Source: Bugula neritina (taxonomy: Eukaryota > Bryozoa > Gymnolaemata > Cheilostomatida > Bugulidae). Taken from it: DNA of 64,000 nt. Both the position numbers and the translations under genes were made by a program. The first letter of the stretch is position 1; each line of letters begins with the position of its first letter. The notes below the pieces were generated by a model. It did not search any database, had not been told where the DNA came from, and saw only the letters and a list, made by a program, of their open reading frames with translations. The stretch is from positions 11,464,698-11,528,697 of the forward strand of contig OZ037765.1 of the NCBI GenBank assembly GCA_964035545.1. The letters run 5' to 3'. This document shows, one piece after another, positions 35,101 to 49,400 of the stretch.

Positions 35101-37077
35101 CGTGTTTGTATTATGTGTGATGTCATATCACTCTGAATATGTTCAAGACTGGTTTGTTTTCATATGTTTCTAGATTAGATTGGAATTTGGATGTTATAGA
35201 CCTGTTGATTCTCCCCATTTATAAATTACTTATTAGTAGATATGAAGTGTAAGTTCACATTACGTTCTGCTTTTCATCTTGTCAAAATGTGATGCATGTC
35301 ATTATGATACTTCCAGACACCTGTGGAGTCTTGACGTGGCAGCATTAGTTCTGCCACATATCAATTCATGCATGAGTAGTAAGCATGAAAGGTAGATACT
35401 ACACTCAGTATTGAATGTTGTGTGGAGTGTCAGCTACCTTATATTTCCTAGCTTTTCTGTTTCTGTTTCAATTTACAATAGTGTTGTGCTGCATTTACCA
35501 AATAACAGTTGCATGTTGCGTTTAAGCTTATACCTATTTTTTCTGAAATCACATTCACCCACCTTCAGTGTAAATGCTCCATGGTATAAATATATCAATT
35601 AAGTGTTGAATGAAGTGGTAAAACCTAAACACTAATATTTTCTCATGCATAGTTTCATTAAAATAAGTGACACTTAGTAAGTATTTTTGAACAAAGTTAT
35701 ACAATGGTTTCAACAGCTTGTACCATCGAAAGTTTGTTTTGCACGACTATGCACATATATAAATACTAACCAATTATTGAATAGAACGTTTAGATATTTC
35801 AACTGCACAAACTTTCAGTAAGTGCCCAAAGTTTTTTTTCAAAATTCTACTTCATTTAGTAGTCATTATAGTTTAAATTAATAGGTAATCAATCATTTTC
35901 TATTAATCAATAATTATAGTATACATGTATATTATTGTTAGCTTGCTGCTAAATATTGTGTTTTAATGCATGAAACTGGCCTCAATAAATCTAGAATATA
36001 CAATGTTTATGTTGCATTGTTATTTTAAACTATTTTTCATAAGTTCTGCCTCCATCACCAAGTGTTCTGACAATAATTATGTTGTAGTAACTCACATAAC
36101 ATTAATTTATAGCTTTATGTTGTGAATATTTAATGTATAGATAGATGTGTGTGTTATTATTGAAAGAAAATTAGTTTTTATTAGGTTTTAGAAAATAATA
36201 TTACATAGTAATGATAATTGTTAGCTAGTATTGTATCTTTTACCAACTCAGATGCCATGCTAATGCTAGTTATTATTTCATTGATTTACTATTACGAATT
36301 AATTCCAGATATCTCTAGATATCTGAATTTTCAACTGCTATTATTTAACTGCACCAGTTTGTAAAATATCAGTAATCGGAGTCTAAATCACCACTACAAT
36401 AAATATTGAATTTTATTATATTGCATTACACAAACTATTTCTTGTCTGGTTTAAAATTTACATTTGACTTGTGTAGCGAACTTTGGACAACGGTTTTTGC
36501 CTGGTCTTTTTTTTATAATATTTTAATTGCATAATTTTAGTCATGTGATGGTAGCATGCTCATCTCTCAAACTTATTTTGAAAACCTACTCAACACTGAT
36601 CAGACAGAATTTGGCTCCTCCTGCTAGACTTGGTGTAGATATCAGCGGTGAAGAGAGGTGAGTGGTTCCCAGTGATATACTGCTCTGTAATCTTTACAAT
36701 ATTCAGGATCTTTGATTAGTGTTTTTAAATTTGTTGAATCAAGTAACCTAACAGCTGGTGACATGTTGCAGATAATTATATATACTTTGCTAACTATGAA
36801 TATGAAACCATGTTTTCTTCAGTACTTAAAATGAGATGTTTACTTGGTGTCTAGCATAAATACTATATATGTATATATTGCAGTATAAATGTTCAGTCAT
36901 TTTAAACTGACTTGTTACATTCTGTTCTTAATGTTCCACAGGCATCGGAGGTGTGTGAATATCTACAAACACATACAGGACATCAGGCATTGTATTGACA
37001 GCAAAAAGTATCAAAGAGGAAAACTTGAAAACACATTCAGAGAGATACAGCTGTTGCTGAACCACTTGGACACTTGA
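26125..37077 (+). CDS. KATNB1: Katanin p80 WD40 repeat-containing subunit B1 (complete)
   Basis: Regulatory subunit of the microtubule-severing katanin complex; targets and activates the p60 AAA ATPase at centrosomes, spindle poles and basal bodies (family knowledge). Exons: 26125-26161, 26471-26601, 27611-27728, 28810-28910, 29165-29206, 29455-29654, 30416-30487, 30603-30753, 31480-31533, 31905-32017, 32231-32725, 33289-33416, 33886-33936, 34038-34255, 34404-34550, 34742-34818, 35174-35248 or 35317-35391, 36541-36657, 36942-37077. The sum is 2463 nt (820 aa). Residues 1-302 are the WD40 propeller ([57 protein letters not shown]). The middle linker is Ser/Arg-rich, longer than in vertebrates (about 655 aa in total), then [16 protein letters not shown] and GLDPADFMP, conserved landmarks. 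The C-terminal con80 domain (about 640-820) has [27 protein letters not shown] and GVDISGEER. Exon 33289 was chosen because it alone keeps phase; a missed small exon before it is possible. Confidence 0.95.
29768..30146. mobile_element. MITE with 35-bp terminal inverted repeats in a KATNB1 intron
   Basis: The left end starts AGGCCTGGCCTCACGATCGT and the right end is its inverted copy (30112-30146), with two to three differences over 35 bases. The 379-base element is non-coding and more GC-rich at its ends than the host intron. It sits between the exons ending at 29654 and starting at 30416. I see no unambiguous target duplication, so the superfamily is open. Confidence 0.75.
34273..34345 (+). 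repeat. Imperfect ACACATACCT-type tandem repeat next to a splice donor
   Basis: Seven or so imperfect copies of a CACAYACCTACA-like unit begin about 17 bases after the 5' splice site of the KATNB1 exon ending at 34255. The 34046 frame remains open through it only because the unit lacks stops. Confidence 0.6.
35174..35248 (+). other. KATNB1: KATNB1 exon 17a (first of a tandem duplicated exon pair)
   Basis: 75 nt between TTTCTAG and GTAAGT, entering and leaving in phase 2. It encodes [20 protein letters not shown] followed by SRYE. This is the segment of the con80 domain just before SSLKLIL. It keeps the KLL.S.YE part of the family pattern. Either this or exon 17b joins the flanking exons in frame. 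Confidence 0.85.
35317..35391 (+). other. KATNB1: KATNB1 exon 17b (second of a tandem duplicated exon pair)
   Basis: 75 nt between TTCCAG and GTAGAT, with the same phases and exact length as exon 17a and separated from it by only 68 bases. It encodes [20 protein letters not shown] followed by SKHE. Aligned without gaps it shares 8 of 24 residues with 17a (W, LDV, L, I, S, E). It keeps the LW.LD...VLP.I part of the family pattern better than 17a does. Confidence 0.85.
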
Positions 37078-37691
37078 TTGTAGCACACAGTAAACATAAA
37101 GTATAGGATGTTATCAGTCACAGCTGTTGATTCATCAGTCATGTTTAAGCTCAAGTTTACAGTCCAAATATCACTCTCAGTCAGATTACTGATGGTTCAT
37201 CAATGCTCACCTGTTCTGTGTGAAGTTTAAAAATAATTTTTATACTTGCATGTACATAATTAACTAATTTTGGTTTACTGTTCTTGCATCATCACTATCT
37301 GGGACTGTTGAACCGCATGCTGCTGTGATTAAATTAAACCTGGTTTTACTTTAGACATCGTATTTATATGAACTAAGATTTGCCCATAGCTTTGACATAT
37401 CATTTTTCCAATTGTAAGAAACAAAGCTTTAAAATAGTTTTACTTTAATTTAAATTATAAGTCACAACACAGCTGACTATCAATCTTATATATTTAAATA
37501 TTACTTTAGCTTTTTCACACCTTTTTTCATATCTTATTAAATTATAAAGCATATCTGTTTCTGCATCATTCCCACTGCATTGTAAAGACTGACCTCTAGC
37601 ATTATATTATATGCGATGCCTTAAACAATGTGTGTTTAGTTTTTTGCAATTCTTTTATTTTCTTTCTTTATTTAGCTGTTACTTGGTTGAC

Positions 37692-37697
37692 AATAAA
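37692..37697 (+). terminator. Probable KATNB1 poly(A) signal
   Basis: AATAAA about 615 bases after the KATNB1 stop, the clearest hexamer in the 3' region. The remaining distance to the DPM1 start is about 800 bases. Confidence 0.5.
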
Positions 37698-37855
37698 TGA
37701 GTTTTTATCAAAACTTAAAATCCTAGACATATTTTGATTACAGTTAAGTGCATTCGAAACTATTTAATAATTAGTAATATGATATTTATGTTTTGGGAAA
37801 GAAATTTAATTCATAGATCAATATAAAATGAAAATATTACTTGATCTTATGTATG

Positions 37856-37935
37856 TGTAGCACAGTTAGTAGGGCACATAGATCTTTTACTCAGAAGGTT
37901 TTGAATTTGAATCCAGCTGATCATATCTAGGGAAA
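37856..37935 (+). repeat. Possible tRNA-derived SINE head
   Basis: TAGCACAGTTAGTAGGGC resembles an A box, and TTTGAATTTGAATCC about 45 bases later resembles a B box, with tRNA-like spacing. The cloverleaf is not convincing and a body with AT-rich tail follows, so a SINE remnant is likelier than a tRNA gene. Confidence 0.4.
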
Positions 37936-38432
37936 AACTTTGAATGAGCTCTACTATGCTGTTAAGATTAAAGGACTGCAGTAGAACATAGGAAGCTTTA
38001 TGCACTTGCATTGCATTTTACCAACCACACCTCTGGCTACCAGCGATTGACAAACTTGAAAAAAAAAATTTCGTTTTCAAGCTTAGTCAATCGAAAAGTC
38101 TCACAATACTCCAAGAACAATTGCTACTATTACTCTAATTATAATAATGTAAAGACTACAATATCTAGTGTATTGAACTATATTGCATGTATTATATTTT
38201 AGTGAAATTAAAGTTCTGTTTGAAGTAACATGCTAATTACTCTAAATTGCTTTTATTGTACTTGAGTGATGTTGCAGTAATATTAAGTGCACTTTTCAAG
38301 CTCATTCAATATATTGTATTGAAGAGTTATCCTTTCCTAAGTAATTGCTTTATTGCGGGTAAATGAGATAACTGTTTGATGAGTTTTTCTCCTATTATAT
38401 TATCGGAACTTATTGTAGTTTCTTCGAAGTAA

Positions 38433-42677
<4,245 letters not shown>

Positions 42678-43156
42678 ATTGCTATTGCACACACAAGTTT
42701 AGTCTTTTGCTTTTAGTTAGTTTTTAATGGCTTTTTGCAAGCATTGTCCCCTTCCCCTCCATGCTAATTATTTTTAAAACAAAAAATATATGCTTTTATA
42801 TATGAATAATTTATTACTGGAAAGGAGAATATAATCTATTGCACTTGATGATGTAACACCCTGGGAAAATGTAGCTATTGTCTACTGTTGTATGTTGCAA
42901 TGCTGGAAATGAAATATCAGGCACTTTCAACACTGCTTATTATAGCATCCCTATGTGAATACATAATTAACTGTTATATATTTGTACACGGTTGTTATGT
43001 TTCAATTACTTAGTTAAGATGTTAGTTGCCCTGCATTTATAAACTATCTTTTTAAATATATTATAGAATGCCAAAACTGGAGCAAATTAATTTCATCCAT
43101 AAACCGGAGTGTTTGATGTATACTTCCATTAGATATATTTCTTGCAATATAATACT

Positions 43157-43162
43157 AATAAA
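43157..43162 (+). terminator. Probable DPM1 poly(A) signal
   Basis: AATAAA about 480 bases after the DPM1 stop. It is only 12 bases from an AATAAA on the other strand that suits FANK1. Confidence 0.5.
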
Positions 43163-43174
43163 CAGTGGATACTG

Positions 43175-43180
43175 TTTATT
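43175..43180 (-). terminator. Probable FANK1 poly(A) signal
   Basis: TTTATT on the plus strand, i.e. AATAAA on the minus strand, about 270 bases after the FANK1 stop. Confidence 0.5.
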
Positions 43181-43448
43181 CTACATTGTTATTTAATATA
43201 ACTTATATTAACATCATGTTTTGATTCTACGTTATTAAAAATACATAAACTTAAAAGATTGGACGGAAATGATGCATAAGAAGCAGATTGGTCTGCACAG
43301 TAGCAGTGTGAAGGTCAACCTTCTGTTATTCTAAATATTCATAAAATTAATTTGACTAAGTTGCTATACAACATGATATTAAATAATATAGTATGTTTTT
43401 AGTTTTCCACATATAGTTTGCCTATCAGGTTGTTTGGAGTTATCTTGT

Positions 43449-46400
43449 CTAGTTGATTGTAATGCCAAGTTTTTCCATGTGGTCCTCCAGAGTTTTTGTG
43501 ATTCTCTAGAATACATAATGTAATGCAGAATGTTAAAGGTTAGAGCAGAAGCTTATGAATAGAGTGAAATTTTAAAGAAATAAATTTGTCTTGAAAGACA
43601 TATTCATGTTCAGCAAAGAATAACACCTTTGGCAGCTGAAATTGAAACCAGTTTGGAACCTCTTTTTGCTATTTTCAAATAATTAATAAATGCAATTAAT
43701 AGACACAAATGCACATTGACCAAGCTGTAACAATTAAGCTCAGAATATTCAGTACAATGTTTTTATCCGCATATAAGGTATCAATGAGAAAGAACATTTG
43801 TTCAAAGTTTAAAGAAAATAATAAAATGTGAATTTGGAAACCAAACTTTGGTGATAAAAAATTTAGAACCAATCCTGTGCTCATCATAATAATTTGGTTC
43901 TGGTGGTACTATGGACTAAAGTTCTGACACACTTACCCTTTTTTCCATAGATTGGGCCATTTCATAAGCACTTTTGCCAAACTAAAATGTAAAGTAAAAC
44001 ATGTGAGAATAGTACAATACTTACTGCTATATTACCTATTTTATAAGTAATAAAAATTAAATTCTAGTCTTTTATTAAATTGTAGATAATAAATCATCAA
44101 AGTTTACATAGTTCTGACAAAATGGCTATCTTGTTATTAGCTGGCAACATATGATGTTGCTAGCATAGAACATAAATATAGGGGGTAACCACACAGTATT
44201 TTTGTACTCAAGTTTTAAATTTACAGGCAGATAGAAATATGTGGTGCAAAATTTCACAGTAAAATGTAAAGCAAGAAAAAGTAAACATTTTGGTACTCAG
44301 TTAACTGTTAGTGCTACTATATTCCTAATTTAATTACTTTTTGAAATTAAAAGAGCTGTTAACAAAGTTAAAGTTAAAACCTAATTAGCCTAAAGTCATA
44401 ATAACACCATATGCCTAGATTCGTAGAATAACAGAGCTAATAATAGTACAAGAGTAGTGTGTGTAACAACTCATATTAAGCACATAGTGGGAGTTAGTTA
44501 TTTTCTTGTGTCACCCACTAGGCTTAAGCAACTATTAAAACAGAACTCATATGTAATAAACTTACTGCATTTTTTACTTTAATATTTGCTTCGTGTTTCA
44601 ATAATAACTCTACTAGATTTTGATGTCCATTGATGACTGCAATCATCAAAGCTGTTTTACCATCTCCATCACATGCATCGACATCAGCACCATTTTTGAT
44701 CAGCAATCTAGCAATATCTGCATTTCCATTTACTGCGGCTGCAAGAAATTATAATCAAAAGTTACATCTGCCAAATAACTTACATTATTGTTGAGAACTG
44801 TAATAAATGATTGCTCAACCAGAGTGGACAGTTTATAGCAGAACACAGTGTGAAAAAACTACCCAGGAAGTAGCATTCTTACCACATCTCAGTAAAGGAG
44901 TCCACTGAGATCCCGTGTCTTTGATATTCACATCCCAACCATCATCAATGCACCAAGACACTGTGTCCATGTGTTGCCCGTCTATAGCCCAATGAAATGC
45001 TGTGGAGCCACCTTTGTCTCGCACATCATATTTGGCATGACACTCCCTCAAGAATTCAATGGACTTGAGTTTACCAGCAAATGTTGCCAGCATTAATCTA
45101 TATGAAATATCAATAACATAAAGAACATACATACACCTGTAACAAGTGTCACATCTTCCCTGTGACACTTGGTGAATAGCTATGGTGATGTAGAAACTTA
45201 TCTAAACATACAATAGAACAGTCTGAAAAAGAGAGGAAAGTAGAGATCTTCAAGCATGCTGTAAGACCAACAAATATAAAGGTAGTTGTGGGGCTGAGAC
45301 AGCAAAGATGAGACATGGAAAAGGATCGAAAAGACTAGAAAAAAACAAAGAGAAACTAAAAATACAAAAATTAGAAAGAGTTTTAAGAAATTGGGAGTAT
45401 AGAGAAGGAGCTGACTATAAATATAAGAGAGAAGTATGTAGAAAGATGGGTTGTGAAGATGGCTTTAGAAGAAAAAAGCAATGAAGAGATGTGCAATAGG
45501 AGTGGTATATGGATTACCCAGGCTTGAAACAATTTTAGGAACACAACATAGATTGAAGCCAGCCATGAGAGGTTAAAAGAGAAAAACAAAGGTTACTCTT
45601 AATACCTCACACACAAACATTTCTGCAGCTTCAATTTAAACTTCATAGTTTCTTCACCAGAATAATAATACTGCAGGCCTTAATAATTGATTTATAATAG
45701 TAAAGCTAAAAAAACACTGAAAGGTCTACTAAAAAAAACTTAAACTCTATAATATACAGTAAATACAATTATTGCATTAGCTTATTGTATAGCGTTTGTT
45801 AACATTAAATGTTGATAAATAGAGAACTATTGATAATCCATGTCTCTATTTGAAATATTGACGTCACAATCCAATAAAATCATAACATAAATCCCAAACA
45901 ATCATTAAACATATATAAAATTCTAATGTAAGCATTTAGACAAATAATAAGTCAATAAAATTCTTTGACTAAATAAAAATTCCTTCTCATATTTCAGCCA
46001 CCAGCATTATAGAGGCAAGGCATTAGTATGTGAATTGCTTGAGCCAACCATCTTAAGGGCACGATTTCCCAAAACTAGCACAAGCTTTATGCAAAGTAAA
46101 TACACATTTCCTGACATATCTCTGTGAAGAACATAATATTATAAATAGTGGCCTTATTACTACTTACGCTGTTTTCCCAGAATCGTTTTGTGTATCCACA
46201 TCAGCACCATGTTTTATTAGCACTTCCATAACTCTACACACAATACACATGATTAATTATTTACAATACATTTAATTTATATTCATACAGGTATCTACAG
46301 CATAATTATGGTGTAGGGAACTTAATATAACTAGCAGGTGAATAGCTATTTACTCAAAATTTTAATTTAATTTGCAAAGTTCAAAATCTTGCACATAATG

Positions 46401-49400
46401 TTTCGCTACTTCTGTTCAGCTTAAAAATTCTGCAAAAATCGTGAAATAATAGTTTATCTGTTGAACATTTACTGAGAAAACACATTAAACAAGTTGTGAA
46501 TATTATGTTACAGTAACTACTTTCATTAAAAATGCTATTGAATGATTATATTATTTGCATTACATGTTTATTTTAAATTTAAAAAAAGCACCATAAAATA
46601 TTTGCAGTGAACAACCTACTCTGGGTAACCCTTCTGAGCAGCTTGCATAAGGGGTGTGAATCCATATTTATCTGTTACCTCTGCATTCACTTCACTGAAA
46701 CAAAGAGCTCGGTCACAGTCACACATAAAAAGGTCTAGCTTGAATATAATAATTATATTATATAATGAAATGGTGCTAAAACTTATCTGTGGGAAAACTT
46801 AAAGTAAAATATAAAATTATAAAAACTTCATAATAAATATTGCCAACAACTGATGCATGTTTTACCACCATTAAAAGTGTGCTTTTAATTGTTTTCAATT
46901 GATTATATAACCAATGTTTTAGAAAATATTTAAATCTGAATACCTGAATAATTGTGTGCAACTTACAAATAAAACTATTATCAATAAAATATTTCAACAA
47001 GTTTGATCACAAAATTTCAATTATATTATATAGCATACCATACACTACATAATTTCAACTTGGAAAGGATGTACACTGATTCATTTTAACATTTTAAAAG
47101 GATGTGCAGATAAACAGAAATAATCTGAAGGTAAGTATAATGTGAATTCAATTCATTATTGTTATAAACTATAATGAGAACAGCTGGCATTAAATACAGA
47201 AACAATCATAAATTAAATATATATATATATATAATATGTTATATATATACATATATATGATATATAATATAATATATAATATATATAATTTGATAGATAA
47301 AATACAGAGTAATTTCGAGAAAGATATCACATACTGCAGAGTGCAGGCAGAAACTGTGATAAATTACTGAATTGTAAATATTACTCATTGTGCAGTAAAT
47401 GAAACAGAATCACTGCAATTAAATCATGTGTTAGTAAACCAGACACACGTAGTGTTAAATACACTATGTATTGTAGCATAGGTACCTGTCCATACCAAAA
47501 CTACAAAAATGTGAAGAACAATTAAAGAAAACCTGACATTTACAACCTAGACGAATTAATGCTGCAAAACACAAGATGTGAAATAATATTTATGAAGAAA
47601 TCAGACAATTGCAGTAATGGAGCATCAGTAATTGATGGGAGTCCAAATAGTTTCCTATCTCTAAATAGTTCGGTACAATAACATAATTTGTGTTGAAAAT
47701 TATAACACAGCATGATTATATTTTAACATCTAATTGCAATACTTTTGAGAATAAAAAATCATTAGCTAATATTAGCATAAAAGATGAGCCAACATTTGCT
47801 TGAAGTAAATGTCAACTTTATGATAAAATAATACCACACCAACAATGAAAATCAATATATGTAATAGGCATATATGTTGGCAGTTATTTTAATTAATCAA
47901 TTTTCTTTAAAAATCTACTCACTATTCAGTTTTCTACTGTAACTTTTTAGAATGAAAATGTAGCTTTAATTAAACATTTCTATATTATATTACATCACAT
48001 TATTATATTATGTTAATAAATAACTGATGCAATTACCCTGTTTCCAAAATTCTCTCTACTCCCATCACATCATTTAACAAAACAGCCCTGTGCAAATGTA
48101 TTCCGGTCAGTGGCTCCTCTACAAGCAAAAATATACATAAATTATATTTCTAGAAATGTCTTGTTTATCAACGAGTATGAAGAAAATGTTACTTCTAAGG
48201 AACAGACAACTCCAGATTCTCCTTTCACAATGAGCAACATATAACATCCATACTGCTCCAACCAATACAAATGTTTTCGGCCATTTAAAATGTAAGGTGT
48301 TATAAAAGATATAGTAAGCAAACTACATGTAACAGCTGAACTTCTTGTGCATTGCATTCAGTATTGAGCATACACTGTACAAATATGGATTTCTATTCAC
48401 TGGGGGAAATCGAATTGCTTGAATGATTAAATGAGTCAACAAAGAAAGACAAAAAGAAGTTTGTTTAGAAAAGGATGCAATAAATGTCAAACAAAAACAC
48501 TAATCATGCAAGAAACAAGATTCTCTGATATTTGCCGATATTTAGTCAAGATTCAGTCAATAATTACTGTTAAGGTGACAGATTGAAAAGAAAGGAAGCA
48601 TTTTGCTGAATAGCTTTACAGTGTTATATTAACAGACTACCTACGTAATACTGTATTGTGCATAGCATTTAGTGGCAGAAATTAGTTGTAGGTACATAAA
48701 CAAGTTTAGAACTCAATTTAATAATCTTAATGTTTAGTATCGAAATTACAACATTTAAGTTACAGAAATGCTAAGCCCAGATTTGTAAATAAATCAGAAA
48801 ACAACTGCAAACAGATAATTGAACTGAGGTGAAGAAAGTTGGAAGTAGTGGAGAAAAGAGAAAAAGAGAGAGAGGGAGGGGAGAGAGAAGGGGGGAGGGG
48901 AGAGAGAGAGAGAGAGGGGGGGAGAAGAGAGAGAGAGAGAGGGGGGGGAGAAGAGAGAGAGAGAGAGAAGGGGGGAGAAGAGAGAGAGAGGGAGGGAGAG
49001 AGAGAGAGAACCAAGTGAGGGAGAGAGAAGGAATCAGGTGGGGGAGAAAAAGAAAGACTTACTTGTGGTGGAAACACTCGTTACTTGACTCCATTCACTA
49101 TTTCCTTCATCATTTTGGAAGCGTATTCTGTATCGGTAGAGAGTCTGTGGCTCAAGTCCTTCCATAGAGTGTCTCTTTGCATAGCCCCTGCAAACAGCAG
49201 CACTAAATTACATAATTGTAAGACCCAGGTGCCCAATACATATCATACACATTATATAAATTAATATCAACCTCACAAGCAGTAAATTGCATGCTTGGGT
49301 TTACTAAAAAATAACAACAATTATGTCACGAATTAAAATTTGCATAGGGAATACAGATCTGTGTTTTGATAGCCAGGTTAGGAGAACAATGGGGCTATCA

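Larger units (their letters stand above)
42678..43448. other. Convergent DPM1 / FANK1 3' region
   Basis: A 770-base spacer between two stop codons facing one another. It holds 3' UTRs and a poly(A) signal for each strand (see the two entries near 43.16 kb). No other gene is seen. Confidence 0.6.

Noticed and set aside
37856-37935. Candidate tRNA gene
   Set aside because: A- and B-box-like motifs are present but no acceptable cloverleaf or acceptor stem; treated as a SINE head.
48760-49167. 105-codon minus and 112-codon plus frames
   Set aside because: Products of the polypurine tract; the plus frame also crosses a well-supported FANK1 exon on the other strand.
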